This document shows positions 12,490 through 24,800 of a stretch of 64,000 bases of DNA, piece after piece. The notes below the pieces were generated by a model, which was given only the letters and a program-made list of their open reading frames with translations, was not told where the DNA came from and searched no databases. Where the stretch lies: NCBI GenBank assembly GCA_017311185.1, contig JAESUZ010002383.1, forward strand, positions 1,550,001 through 1,614,000, given 5' to 3'. This DNA is from Proteles cristata cristata (taxonomy: Eukaryota > Chordata > Mammalia > Carnivora > Hyaenidae). Within the stretch, counting starts at the first letter, position 1, and each line of letters opens with the position of its first letter. Both the position numbers and the translations under genes were made by a program.

Positions 12490-12961
12490 AAATAGTAAAA
12501 TGAACAGCAATATACCCACCACCTACTGTAAAAAATAGGATATCTCCAGTACCTTTAATGCTTTTATTCTGTTCCCCAACTACATCCACTTGCCATCCCC
12601 ACAGACACAACCCCTGTTCTGAAATGTGTGTAAATCATTCCCCTGCTTTTCTTTATAGGAACACTACATATGTACATATTCCTAAACAGTGTATTGTTTG
12701 GAGTTGCCTGTTTTGGGCCTTTAAATGAACGAAATCTTACTGCATATATGCTTCTGTGACAGGCTTTCCGTACTTAGTTCTGTGTCACCCAAGCTAGTGT
12801 CACAGTGGATCATTTATCTTTACTGCTCTATGGACTGTAACGTGACTATCCTTCCTACTGCTGAAGGGCATCAGGGCTTCTGGCCTGCAGACTCTATGCT
12901 GCTGCTGTGAACATTCCCGCTCATGTCTCCTGGTACACAAATGCACAAACATTTCTCGAAA

Positions 12962-13147
12962 GCAGCGGTTTCAAGTTTGAATGTGCATCAGAATCACCTG
13001 GAAGGTTTGCTCAAGGACATACTGCTGCCTCCAGACTCAGAGTCTCTGGTTCAGCTGGTCTGGGTGGCTGGGGAATGTACACCTTTAACAAGTTCCAGAA
13101 GATGCTGGCACCGCCCATCTGGGGATCACACTCTGAGAACCACTCCC
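12962..13147 (+). mobile_element. MER5A-like hAT-Charlie MITE
   Basis: It contains GTGCATCAGAATCACCTGGA near the left end and CTGAGAACCACTC at the right end, the terminal and body motifs of MER5-type hAT elements. Confidence 0.8.
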
Positions 13148-13712
13148 TAAAAATCATACCCAAGGACAAGTTACTGTATTATAGGCTCTGTATGTGTTCA
13201 CATTTTGTTAGGAAACACAAATTATATTCCCAAGTTGCACCAATTTGCACAGCTGCCAGCAATGGTGAGCCCTTGTTGCTCAAAATCCTTGTCAATGTTT
13301 GAATATTGTCTAACTTTAAGATTTGTGTCCATTCATCGTGTGTGAAATGGTACCTCACTATGGTTCTACTTTGCATTTCTCAAGTTACCAAAGAGGATAA
13401 ACATCTCATAAATGTTTTGCTCATTCTTTTTTCTTCTTCTATGTATAGTCTATGTCTTTTTTTTTTTTTTAACTTATTTTGCTAATAGGTTTTCAGCCCT
13501 TTTTGACTCATGATTCAGGATTTTTAAATCTGTTAAATCTGTTCTGGACACTAATTCATGTTGATTGTGTGCAAATACCATTTTCCAATCTGTGGTTTCT
13601 CTTTTCATATTCTTTACGGCGTTTGTTGAGAAAGAGTTCTTAATATTAATGTAACCTAATTGATATTTTTCTTTATGATTAGTATTCTTGTGTCTTATTT
13701 AAGAATAATCTC

Positions 13713-13903
13713 AGGCTCAGTTGGTTAAGTGTCTGACTTCAGCTCAGGTCATGATCTTGCTCCCTGAGATGGAGCCCTGCGTTGGGCTCTGTGTTGAAAG
13801 CTCAGAGCCTGGAGCCTGCTTCAGATTCTTCCCTCTCTGCCCCTGACCTGCTGATGCTCTGTCTCTCTCTCTCAAAAATAAAGACTTAAAAAAAAAAAAA
13901 AAA
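13713..13903 (+). mobile_element. CanSINE, slightly 5' truncated
   Basis: It lacks the first bases of the head (starts AGGCTCAGTTGGTTAAGTG). A perfect 12-bp duplication AAGAATAATCTC lies at 13701-13712 and 13904-13915. Confidence 0.9.
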
Positions 13904-13941
13904 AAGAATAATCTCCTTACTCTAAAATTTTAAAGCTACTT

Positions 13942-14061
13942 GGGGTGTCTGTGTGGCTCAGTCAGTTAAGCATCCAACTCTTGATTTCAGCTCAATTCAT
14001 GATCTCTGTGAGTTCAACCCTTATGACAGGCTCTGTATGGACAACATGGAGCCTGCCTGGG

Positions 14062-14097
<36 letters not shown>

Positions 14098-14148
14098 ACT
14101 CTCTCTCTGTCCCTCCCCCAACACTCTCTCTCCAAATAAATAAACTTG
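13942..14148 (+). mobile_element. CanSINE with CT run (left of tail-to-tail pair)
   Basis: Head GGGTGTCTGTGTGGCTCAGT, (CT)n around 14066-14110, tail AAATAAATAAACTT. Another SINE in opposite orientation is inserted in its tail. Confidence 0.88.
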
Positions 14149-14350
14149 TTTTTTTAATATTTATTTTTGAGAGAAACAGGGCACACATAGGGGAGGGGCA
14201 GAGAGAGAGGAAGACATAGAATCGGAAGCAGGCTCCAGGCCCTGAGCTGTCAGCACAAAGCCCAATGCAGGGCTTGTACCCACGTACCATGAAATCATGA
14301 CCTGAGCTAAAGTTAGATGCTTAACCAACTGAGCCATGCAGGTGCCCTCC
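14149..14350 (-). mobile_element. CanSINE (right of tail-to-tail pair)
   Basis: A reverse SINE ending GAGCCATGCAGGTGCCC. It directly abuts the tail of the preceding plus-strand SINE, so the two form an inverted repeat. Confidence 0.88.
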
Positions 14351-14819
14351 CAAAAAGTTTTTTTTTAAGCTACTTTCCCACATAGTATTCTAAACATTTT
14401 ACATGGGTTATTTTTGGTTTTTTGTTCTTTGTTTTTATATAAGAATCCTTCATCTGCCAAGAATTGATTTTTGAGTAGGTAGTGATATAAGCATCCAATT
14501 TCATTTCTTTTCCTTTTTGAGGTGTAAGGATAACCTCTTGTCCAAGCACTATTTATTGGATATGCCATCATTTCCTCACTGATCTACCTGTCTCTATCAG
14601 AACTTAAGTTTCCTTATATAGCTCAGGCTCTGTCTTATTGAACTACGTTGAGTCAATACCACACTCTCAGTTATTATACCCTTATAATAAGTTTTAATAT
14701 CTCATAAAGCAAGATTTCCTAATTTATTGCTCTTTCTCAAGAATGGTTTGGCTATTTATGGCCTTTTGCTCTTCCATATACATTTTAGACTCAACTATTC
14801 TAGTTCCACCAAAACGCAA

Positions 14820-14880
14820 AAAAAAAAACCCACACAAAAAAACAAAAAAACAATAACAAAAACAAAACCCCAACAACCTA
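14820..14880. repeat. A-rich simple repeat
   Basis: A low-complexity A/C tract made of CAAAAAAAC-like units next to a reverse SINE. Confidence 0.7.
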
Positions 14881-14891
14881 TTTGAGATTTT

Positions 14892-15106
14892 TTTTTAAAT
14901 GTTTTATTTATTTCTAGGAGGAGAGAGAGAGAGACAGCGTGAGCAGGGGAGGGTCAGAGTGAGAGGGAGTCACAGACTGAAACAGGCTCCAGGCTCCGAG
15001 CTGGCAGTCAGCACAGAGCCCGACGCGGGGCTCGAACCCACGAACCGCGAGATCATGACCTAAGCAAAAGTCGGACGCTTAACCGACTAAGCCACCCAGG
15101 CACCCC
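14892..15106 (-). mobile_element. SINEC_Fc
   Basis: A young reverse felid SINE, from a T-rich tail to GCCACCCAGGCACCCC at the head. Confidence 0.93.
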
Positions 15107-15275
15107 TTAAGATTTTATTAGGAATAGTATAGGTGGGTCACTGTGGGGAGAACTGACATCTTTGTGATACTAAATCCTTATATGGAAGAACAATGACATA
15201 TCTCTCAATGTATGCCTTTTAATTTGTTTCAATAAAGTTTTAAGATTTTTCTCATTTAAAAAGCTTTCATATCTT

Positions 15276-15779
15276 ACATGAACAAACGACTGCCCAAAGA
15301 AGGCATCCTGACAGCCAACAGACACATGAAAAGATGCTCAGTATCACTCATCATCAGGGAAATGCAAATCAAAACTACAATGAGATATCACCTCACCCTG
15401 TCAGAATCAAAAACACAAGAAACAGTAAGTGTTGGTGAGGATGTGAAGAAAAAGTAACACTCGTGCACTATTGCTAGGAATGAAAACTGATGCACCACTG
15501 TGGAAAACACCCCAAGTGGCTTTAAAATTTTAGAGTAAGGTGATTATTCTTTTTTTTTTTAATTTTTTAAATCTTTAAAATTTGTAGGAGGTTCCTCAAA
15601 AAGATGAAAATAAATCTACCCCAGGTCCAGCAATATCAGTACTATTTGCCCAAAGAATACAAAAACACCAATTCAAGGGATATATGCTCCCTATGTTCAT
15701 AGCAACATTATTTACAATAGCCAAATTATGGAAGCAGCCCAAGTGTCCATCAATTAATAAATGGACAAAGAAGATGTGG

Positions 15780-15822
<43 letters not shown>

Positions 15823-16205
15823 GAATCACTCAGCCATGGAAAAGAATGAAAACTTGCCATTTGAAACAACATGGATGGAGCTAGAGAGTATAATGCTAAG
15901 CAAAATAAGTCCATCAGAGAAATACAAACACCATATGATTTCACTCATGTGGAATTTCAGAAACAAATGAGCAAAGGGGAAAAAAAGAGAGACAAATTAA
16001 AAAATAGACTCTTAACTATAGAGAACACACTGACAGTTCCCAGAAGGGAGCTAGGGGTAGGGGTTACAAAGGTGAAGGGGATTAGAGTATACTTGCGATG
16101 AGCACTGGGTGATGTATTGGAGTGTTAATCACTATACCGTACACCTGAAATTAATATACCATTGTATGTTAACTAACTGGAATTAAAATAAAAACTTTTT
16201 AAAAA
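15276..16205 (+). mobile_element. LINE-1 3' end (5' truncated)
   Basis: Plus-strand end of ORF2 (CACATGAAAAGATGCTCAGT to TTCACTCATGTGGAATTTC) and a carnivore 3'UTR ending ATTAACTGGAATTAAAATAA-like sequence. It includes an expanded (AC)n. Confidence 0.88.
15783..15820. repeat. (AC)19 microsatellite
   Basis: Nineteen perfect AC units, grown from the short CA run that LINE-1 ORF2 carries here. Confidence 0.95.
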
Positions 16206-17442
16206 GTACTAAACATGCTTTAAAAAAAACTTGTTTATCTTTTGCCACATTCACTGCTAGGCAATTTTGTTATTGTAAATTGTATCTTAAAATAATTACA
16301 ATTTGTATAATATACACTTTAAGAGGCATTTAATACTTACCTAGTATTTCAGTTGCTTTGGCTATGGATTTTCAGAGAATCTGGGAAGCCACTTTCTTTA
16401 TCTACCCTTGAATTTTAACCACATGACTTTATCATATGCAATAAAAGTCACAACAGAACTCTACTACATCTGATAGGGTTCAAATTTGAAACTGTATCTC
16501 CTAAATCAGCTCCAAATGTTCCTACAACTTCTTTCCTGAGAATTGACCCAGCATCGCTTTTGTCATTTTTCTCCATCAGAACACAGTGGGAGAAAAGCTA
16601 AGTGGGCAGAGGGGAGATGGAGACATTCATCATTTCTATTAAACACAGATTTATTAAAAAACTAGGCCTAGAAAATGAAAATGGCAAAATATTGGCAACG
16701 GGTGAGTCTGTGTGATGGATTCCTTGTACTATTCTTGCAACTTTCTAAGTTTGAAATAATTTCCAAATAAAATATTAAGAAGAAACTTTCAGGAATAACA
16801 AAAATCATGAACACGACTGTTCTAGAGTTACTGTGACACCTCCTGCCAAAGAATTCTTTCCTGTTCAAGACCCTTTCATAGGAGGGCAATCCATGAACAT
16901 CCGTGAACATATATCTGGTACAGTTGAAGGGATAATCCAAGGAAGTTAATCTGTTGCCTGGCTAGAGGCCCACAAATTATGCCTAACAGGCTGGATGAAA
17001 AGATGAACTGGGCTGATCATGTACTTTACAGAACTGGAAAAGTGAAAGACCAAGCTAGGAAGTAACAGAATCTGGTACTGAAAGGTGCTGATGTGGAAGG
17101 GAAGAGAAGCTGTCTTGGGCCCTGAGGAAGCTCACAGTCCACAGGAACCAAAGTATGAACAAGATGAGGAGGCTGGCTGGTACTGGGGCAGAAAGATGGT
17201 CACTTGGAGCCAACTCACATTTATGGTCATATGCTAGTAGGGAGGAGCTGTGAACTCCTGCAGCTAAGGTCCTCTAGAGCTAACCCAAACGTCCACAAGA
17301 GCTAACCCAAATTTGAAAACCTCCTCCTGACTCTAGACTCCATGAGATCAAGTCCTATGATGGCTGAGTTTTAGTTCATAGCCCTCACTGCTCCCCATGA
17401 ATCCTTACTTTGGGTCTTTGTTACAATAAGACAAACCCAATT
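16206..17442. other. Intergenic, no recognised feature
   Basis: No gene or repeat family was recognised. Confidence 0.4.
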
Positions 17443-17650
17443 AGGGACACCTGGGTGGCACAGTTGGTTAAGTGTCCAACCCTTGATTTCAGCTCGGGTC
17501 ATGATTCCACAGTTCATGGGTTCAAGCCCCATGTCGGGCTCTGTGCTGACAGCACAGAGCATGTTTCAGATTCTGTGTCTCCCTCTGTCCCTCCCCCACT
17601 CACACTCTGTCTTTCTCCCTCAAAAATAAATAAACATTTATTTAAAAAAG
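17443..17650 (+). mobile_element. CanSINE
   Basis: Head GGGACACCTGGGTGGCACAG, tRNA-like body, tail CTCAAAAATAAATAAACATT. Confidence 0.9.
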
Positions 17651-20020
17651 ATATATACTATTTGTGCTTGAAAAACTCTGGATTATTTCAGTGTGGGACA
17701 ACTACCTGCTTCCAAGATCATTTATAATAATTGGACTATTTGCAAAAGTTTCAGCTGAAATCTTCAGTGATGAGGGTCACCTATATCCTGACTTTCTCAC
17801 AGGACTTGCTGAGCTGAGATGTTCCCATTAGGACCCGAGTAGTCCTTCTTGGGCTGCTACCAGCAGCACACCAGTGCCTAAAGGTAGGTAGGTCAGCTTT
17901 TCCCACAGGTTGGTCATACATCAGCTTCCGGAAGCAGGTTCCAACCAGGACTCTCCTGGGGAATCCCCTAAACACATGAAGGAAACATGTCTGCTCTCCA
18001 GCCAGATGGCAAAAGATGTGAAACTCCTGGGCTCTTTGAACAAAATCATTTTTTAAAGACCGTCTATGGCTCAGCCGAGAGGCAGCCAGTCGGGACTGAG
18101 TGGCCTCCACACAGACCCATTCTAGGGAAGCTGCCTTCTTACACCACATCTAATTAAGCTACACAAGCTTCCATCTGGCCGGTCGGGACAGGCTTTTCAA
18201 ATTTGCCCCAAGTGCTTTTGCTGTCCTCGTTTGACCCCTACAGGGGTGTAGCCTCTTACTAGACTGCTTAGGAAGAGTGTCTCATCGCCTACAGCCATTG
18301 TTTCCCCATCCCGTGCCTATCCTGAAACAACAGGAATGGAGAGCAGGGATGAAGAATATTTGGGGGCACCTGAATGAGCTGCTGTAAACGTACAGCTCCT
18401 GACACGTGTCCAGGGCAGGTGGGGCACACAGGAAGTCTCCAGCCAGCTTCCAAGGACCAGGTTTCAGCCTCGGCCAAGGAAGACTGGGCCCTCTCCCTAC
18501 GGCAGTGATCCTTCCCTGACACTGTGCCTTCAGTCCCAGAATAGCAGAGAACGTTTGGGAAATTCACACTCCAAAAATATTTCCTTTTTTGTCATGTAGG
18601 CAAGATAACACAGGAGTGACAGTGGGTTACTAAGAATGCGGTTCCTTCATTATGTAACACAGACAAAAATAAAAAGTGTTCTGGGCCAAAAATAGGGCTG
18701 AGAAGGAAGAATGAGAATAAATAGCACCGAGAAGTCATTATTTACTCAAGCTGTCAAATGGCTGAAGAACTTAAGGAAAGTTTTGGTCTGTGTCCCATCA
18801 CTTGTTAATCAGGTCTGACCAGCCCCTGGAGGGAGCCGAAGGGTAAGGAGCGCCAGCGCTCACTCTCCTTCCCCGTGGTCAGCAAACTGGCAAGACTGAG
18901 GATTCCTGGATGCTGTATGTAATGGACATTTCCTTATAGACATCGCCCCACCATGGGTCACATAACAGAAAGGGGTGGATCTCACTGGAGTGTGGACAGA
19001 GCAGATCTCTTGAGGGGACTGGCTACGTTTGCAGGTGACTGTGCTGGGGCTGATGACGCACCATGAATCCGAGCAGTTGGTCCCTCCGGTCAAAGCTGGG
19101 CGTCCAGGACACATCCACCTTCACTTACCACCTCCCGTGCTCCACCAAGTCCTGGCTGTGTCACTTGCCTACTCTCTCACACCCTCACCAGCACCGCAAC
19201 TCCAAGGCCACTGCAGTCCCCTGCGGGGATCACTGTGGCTCCTAAGAGTGTGTGTCTAGTTGTCTCCCTCCTTCTCTACTGCAAATTTTTCCAGCTCCTC
19301 CACTGCCACTGGACAAGGTCCAAGTTCCTACATGAGGAGGGGAAGCTACCGAACAGACTACCGCTTCCTCTGCTACCTTGCCTCTCTCTTCTCATTCTCC
19401 TGTGGACACACCAGACACTCTACAGGCCTCTGCAGACTAGCCCCACTGCCTGGAACGTGCCTCAACTATTCCCAACTTCCCACTCCAGCCCTGTGCCTAG
19501 ACAGAGTCTACTTGGCTTGTTAAATATAGTTTTCTCCATGGAGCCTGTGACCCAAGGAGGGAAAAAGGGATCAAAAGAAATCAGTTCAATTGATGAGACA
19601 GTCGGGAGATTCAAAGTCACTCTTGCTATTACAAGGCTTTTTGGGCAGTCATCTCTATGAACCCTGGCTGGGCAGGTGTGTCCTCACATTAAACAACGGC
19701 TAACCATTCATTCACCCACAGCCCTACCACTTCATAGTACAGTTCCCTTAAATAGCTGGTCTTCATTAAGCAACACCCTGTACCATGCTGGACATTTTTA
19801 AGATAGTATCTTAACTTTGTTACAATGTGTTGGATACTTACTTTTGTCTCCATTTGGAAGACTTTACCTACCTGCCCAGTGTCTTGCCGTTGATAAAGCA
19901 GCAGAGATTGAAAGCCATCCGTCTGGAGGTAGAGTAATGCTTTTACACATCAGTCTCTATGGCCTACTACTGAATGGATGGGCATCTGTCCGTCTGGATG
20001 GCTTCCAAATGATACTTTTA
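17651..20020. other. Intergenic, GC-richer, unassigned
   Basis: No exon could be supported on either strand. Bases 19260-19530 have the pyrimidine-rich look of L2-type remnants (CCACTGGACAAGGTCCAAGTTCC is similar). The rest looks like unique sequence. Confidence 0.35.
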
Positions 20021-20024
20021 TGTG

Positions 20025-20420
20025 TTGAACTCTGACCCCTGTTCCCTTCCAAAAAGAAAGTCATGTTGAAGTCCTAAACTCCTAATAACTCAGAATGTGA
20101 TGTCTGGAAACAGGGCCATTGTAGATGTAGGAAGCTCAGATGAGGTTATACTGGTGTCATAGGAATAGACAGACACCCAGGAGAGAAGCCATGTGACAAC
20201 AGGAGCCCAGACTGAAGCTCTGTAGCTACAAGCAAAGAAGTAGCAGGGCCTCCCGGCAACCACCAGAAGCAAGGGAAAGGCGGGGAAGGATCCTGTCCAG
20301 CAGGTTTCAGAGGAAGTGTGGCCCTGCCAGCACCTTGAGGGCCTTCACACAATCCATTTCTGCCATTTTTAAGCCATGTGGTCTATGGTACTTTGTTACA
20401 GAAGTCTTAAAAAAAACAAG
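20025..20420 (+). mobile_element. MLT1-type LTR (ERVL-MaLR), ancient
   Basis: It shows the MLT1 order: GTTGAAGTCCTAA, GAATGTGATGTCTGGAAACAGG, AGATGAGGTTATACTGG, CAGACACCCAGGAGAGAAG, and near the end GGTCTATGGTACTTTGTTACAG. It is a solitary LTR with no internal coding sequence. Confidence 0.75.
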
Positions 20421-21595
20421 GCTAAAAAGTTCTAGAAAACAAGAACTAATTCTGTTCTTTCCTGGGGAATACTTTCTATCACAGGCTTCGGTACTGCAGA
20501 TAGTCAACTCACCAGCTTTGAACCCAACTAGCAGCTCCTCGAGTGTGAGCCTGCCCAGCCTGCACACATCTCCTCACAGGCCATTCATCCACCTTATTCT
20601 GGGACAAGATGAAGACAAACCTGCAAACTTAAATAAAGAATATTCTATCATGGTTTTGCCTTTAAAAATCTAGCTTTTTTTCAACCAGAGAGGGAGGAAC
20701 GTAGTTTCCTTAGAGAGGCTCATTTGGTTGGAAAGTGGCAGGGGGATTTGTGCCTCTGAGCGCACACCGAGGTCGCTGCCAGAGACCCCTGCTGTCAAGA
20801 AGGGCCACACAGTGGGGACAAAGGGACTGCTCCCCAGAGACCAATCAGATTGGGCCACACTCCTGTGTTCTCTGACCAGGGGCCAAGCGGGGGCCTTCTG
20901 TGCAGCCACCTTCCTCGGCTGACAAGCTCACCCCTGGAATGCTCCCTGCAATAGAGGAGACTGCTCATCTGAGGGAGGTTTATTCATGACCACCCACCAG
21001 ACACAAGCTGCCACAGGAAAAACTGCTGGCAAAGAAGGCATGCTACTAGGAACTAGCTTTATTCTAGATAAAGAATCAGATTTCAAGAATTAGCCAAGCC
21101 CATTTATCTAGGCTGATGCCGTGCTCCACTTCCTGGAGCTAGAGAAAGGCCAGCGGCAGTCATCCAGCATCCAGGAGCTCATATGCTGAAATATTCTGGC
21201 TTCAGAGTGCGCAAGAGCTAAAAACTGGAGTCCAGATGATTCAAGTACATCAGTGCCCCCCCCACCCCCACCCCCGCCACTTGCATTCATTCACTGGCAC
21301 TCATTCATTCAGCGTTTGTTGAGTGCCAAGCCCTATCCTTTCGCCTGCCTGCTCAGAAGGGAGCTGGCAGCAAGGGTGGGGCGGGGGATAGGGTCACAGT
21401 TGGCTTCAAACAGTGGCTTCATGCTCTCACCCTCTACTGTACCCTACATGAGGCCCCTGGCCTCCAATTCCTGGCAAGGAACGTGCCCAGCGGCCACAGC
21501 CCCATCTGGCTTGGGCAGAAGTGGGGAGTGCACCCATCCTCCCTCCAGCCAGGCACTTCCCTGCTCTTTCCCAGGAAGAACACCTCCACAGGTAG
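20421..21595. other. Intergenic, no recognised gene
   Basis: Moderate-GC sequence with no supported exon. It holds a C-rich tract at 21255-21278 that would form a G-quadruplex on the minus strand. Confidence 0.4.
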
Positions 21596-21785
21596 GCAGC
21601 CGGCACTCCGAGCTTGCGTCTTATTCCACGTCTCAGTGGCATTTGACAGTGTTGATCAACTCCTACCTCCTTCGAATGTTTTATTTCCTAGCTTCTGGAA
21701 TATCACACTCATGGTTTTTCTTTCAACCTCAGCGGCTGCTCCTTCTTAGTCTCCTCTGGCAGTACTCCTCCACTTCCTGATCTCG
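21596..21785 (+). mobile_element. L2 reverse-transcriptase remnant
   Basis: A plus-strand frame reads VAFDSVDQLLPPSNVLFPSF, then WNITLMVFLSTSAAAPS. This resembles the AFDTVDH region of L2 reverse transcriptase. Confidence 0.75.
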
Positions 21786-21899
21786 GGTTCAGTCTCCAGA
21801 CCTTTCTTCGCATTGTACTCACCCCACGGGGCTCTCATACAGTCTGACCTCACTGCACAAGTTCTAACCTCTTCCTTAAACCCCAAATTCACATAATCT

Positions 21900-22310
21900 C
21901 TTGGGTATTTTGTTATTTTTGCTGTGAAACAAACTGTCCCTGGAACTGACTTTAAAATAAAAACATTATCGCACACCGTTTCTGAGGGTCAGCGGTGCAG
22001 GCGCAGTGAGCCAGGTACATCTGGGTCTCAGATCGCAGGAGGGCGCGGTCTTCTGAGACTGAGGAGAATCCCCTTGCAATGTCACTCACATGGCTGTCAG
22101 CAGGCATCCTCACTTCCTCACCATGTGGGCCTCTCCTGAGGTTGGTTGTGGCATGGAAGCTGACTTCCCCCAGAGCAAGCAACAAGAGGGACAGAGAGAC
22201 ACACGAGAACATGTAGCTAAAAAGGAAGCTACAACATCCTTTATAACCTAATCTTGGACGTGCCTTACCAACACTTTCTCCATTTCACTGGTCAAAATGT
22301 GGAGGCTGGC
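21900..22310. repeat. Ancient interspersed repeat, family unassigned
   Basis: Motifs such as CACACCGTTTCTGAGGGTCAG, CACATGGCTGTCAGCAGGC and CCATGTGGGCCTCTCCTGAG are familiar from old mammalian dispersed repeats, but I cannot name the family with confidence. Confidence 0.45.
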
Positions 22311-22419
22311 TACACCACAGGTATCTAAATGCTATTTCAAAATTAATATATCCTAACTCAGAATCTTAGATCACCCCCCAAAATGCTCTTCCCTCAATCT
22401 TCTGCATCTCAGTAAATGA

Positions 22420-23095
22420 CAGCATTATTCACTCAGTTACTCAGGTCCCAAACCTTCAAATTGTCCTGGACTTACTCATACCCTCAGGGATTCTATCAGA
22501 AAATTCTGTGCGTTGTTTCCAAATATACACCATACTTGTGCCCCTGCCTCTCGGTGTCCACACTGCAGCAAGAGCGCAAATTCTATAAATGTAAAATCAC
22601 GATACTCCCCTTTTCAATATTCTCCACCGGCTTCCCTTTTGATCAAGAAACAAACCCAAACTCCCAATGCTTTATGTAACTTGGTCCCTGTGCATTTGCC
22701 CAACTTTCTTTCCTCTGCTCTCTTCCCTTCACTCACTTTAACCACACTGGCAATTTTTCTGTCTTCAACCTAATCATGTTTACTCCCACCTCAGGGCTTT
22801 TGTTACATTTGCTATTCTCTGTTTGGAACTATCTCCCAGGTTCTCACAAGCCGGTTCACTTACTTCCTTCATGTCTCTGTTCAATGTCACCATCTCACAG
22901 GCGTTCCCTTACCAACTGTCTAAAAACACTCTGCTTCCCCTAAGATAATTTGTTTATACTTGGGGTCCCTAAATGTAATATCCATGGGGGTCTTTTATCT
23001 GTCTTCTTCATTGCTATATCCCCACTCCCAGGACAGTAAGTACCCAGCACATAGCTGGCACTCAATAAACATTTGATGGACTAATGAATGAAATA
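22420..23095 (+). mobile_element. L2 3' end
   Basis: It ends with the L2 signature CAGCACATAGCTGGCACTCA, then ATAAACATTTGATGGACTAA. The upstream sequence is L2-like, pyrimidine-rich and diverged. Confidence 0.75.
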
Positions 23096-23269
23096 CAAAC
23101 AGAAATGCTTTAAAAATCTAATTATTATCTGCTATAGGAATATATAGATGTGGGAGGGTCCCAGAGTGAGGACCCTTCATATTGGTCCACAAGCATTCAT
23201 CAGGCTCTTACAGCACATTACAAAGCACAGAGGAGGATAAAAAACTACTGATATAACTGCTACTTTTCC

Positions 23270-23640
23270 AATTTAGTACAAGACCCAGGACGTGTATATA
23301 CTTTCATATCCTCTCCAATCTGTTTGCCCTGCTACAGTGTGGTCTGAAATCCACCTTACTTAAAACTCTTCCATGACTTACTGTCCTGAAGATAAGGTCC
23401 AAACTTGTGGCTGTGCTTACACAGAACTCAATCCCATGTCAGGTTACCACGACATCTTCACTTCTTGCCTCTTAATACTCTGGGCATCACACTCCTGGCA
23501 GACTGAAAGTTGGCCATTCTCCAAAGATGGGTTTTTTTATGTCTCTGAGTTTCTGCCCATTCTGTTTTCTCTACCTGTAACATTCTTCCCATCCCCTGTA
23601 GCATCCAGTCACTTGTACTGTGTAACAAACCACCCAACTC
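23270..23640 (+). mobile_element. L2-like remnant
   Basis: It contains AAACTCTTCCATGACTTACT and AAGGTCCAAACTTGTGGC, in the style of L2 3' sequence. Extent is approximate. Confidence 0.55.
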
Positions 23641-24489
23641 TCTGCATCAGGTTCTTTGCATGTCTCAGGGTTCCCAGAGGAAGAGAAGGCAAGCCCCAAG
23701 GTGTAAGTACTTTTCAAGTCTCTGCCGTGTCACACTTGCTAATACCAAAGAATGACCAAAGAATGTCATGGCTAAGTCCAGACTGAAAGACAAGGAATGT
23801 CCAAACATACATACAAAGTAAACTCTATTTCAGGGGAGCAGTGGCAAAATCACAATAAACTATTGTTAAGTGTACATACAGGATGTAGTTCTCCTTTGCA
23901 AGAAATTTAACCATATTTCCTCACCTCTTTATCATCCTCTATCATCTTCTGGTCTCAATCTAGAAATTACCTCTAGAAAGATTTTCCTGATCCCTAAAGC
24001 CTGAGTGAAAAACCTGTCATAACACCTTATTAGTGCATGTACTACTCTATTGACTATTATTGCATATATTAGTCTCTGTTGCCACTGAATGAATGAATGA
24101 ACGAATTTCTATGATACATGTCAGACCTCCAATTCATATAAATGAGCTGCTTGTTCTCTCCATTTTATGGCAATGTAACATCCACCTTTGCTACCAGCCA
24201 AGAAGGTCACTGAAAAGGAGGGAGTGTGTTCTGGTGTCTATTTTATCTTTACTGCCTAGTACAGTACTTGATACGAATTAGTTACTTAAAAGTCTATCTG
24301 TGAAATAAACAGACACATAACTATAATAAAAGTAAAGGGGGGTAACTGACAATAAAAAAGAAGGTACAAAGCATGTTCTTGAAACTTCTTTAAGATTCCG
24401 CAGGCTGCAAATATTTAGTGAGACAGCATAAAACTAACTGAAATAAGAATAAAGTGCCCATCAGAGGAGAGAAAAGAAAAGTAGCCAGA
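23641..24489. other. Between L2 remnant and RAB3GAP1 3' end
   Basis: No gene recognised. A short GAATGAATGAATGAACGAAT repeat lies at about 24087-24107. Confidence 0.4.
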
Positions 24490-24507
24490 GAAAGCAAGAT
24501 TTTCCTT

Positions 24508-24513
24508 TTTATT
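24508..24513 (-). terminator. RAB3GAP1: Candidate poly(A) signal AATAAA for RAB3GAP1
   Basis: TTTATT on the + strand reads AATAAA on the minus strand. It is the first canonical hexamer after the TAA stop, about 1.53 kb downstream. Cleavage would be expected 10-30 bases further, near 24480-24500. Confidence 0.5.
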
Positions 24514-24745
24514 AGACTTGCAATGCCATTTTAAAGTCCAACCTCTTTGAAAAATGTTTCTTTACTATTAACTTCCTCATTGGAAAGCAGACAAACCCTG
24601 TCCTTGAAAGCTATATTTTCTACTTGGTATGGTGCTCAGTCCTCAGGCCTGCATCGGTATGGTTTACCAGCTGCAATCGAGTCCAGCATCTCAGAGAAAA
24701 GCACTGTGAAGGCTGAGAGGAAACCAACCCAGGCATCCCCTACTT

Positions 24746-24800
24746 CATATATAGATATATACATATATATGTGCATATATACATATATATGTACACACAC
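24746..24800. repeat. TA/CATA simple repeat in the 3'UTR
   Basis: An alternating TATATACATATATATG tract inside the predicted 3'UTR of RAB3GAP1. Confidence 0.8.

Larger units (their letters stand above)
12490..15255 (-). mobile_element. Ancient reverse LINE-1 3' half
   Basis: Read on the minus strand this resembles the 3'UTR and ORF2 end of an old LINE-1 (for example 13160-13400 and 14390-14810). It is heavily diverged and holds a MER5-like element and four SINEs. Limits are approximate. Confidence 0.6.

Noticed and set aside
17781..18149. 122-codon minus-strand open frame
   Set aside because: No recognisable domain, no splice-site or UTR support; considered as a possible ZRANB3-side exon but on the wrong strand and without similarity.
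19235..19660. 141-codon plus-strand open frame
   Set aside because: Pyrimidine-rich, leucine/proline-rich, overlaps L2-like sequence; not a credible gene.
20025..20420. Endogenous retrovirus with coding capacity
   Set aside because: Only a diverged solitary MLT1-type LTR is visible; no gag, pol or env sequence.
21253..21780. 175-codon plus-strand open frame
   Set aside because: It starts in a C-run (poly-Pro) and runs into an L2 remnant in a GC-richer stretch; low stop density explains it.
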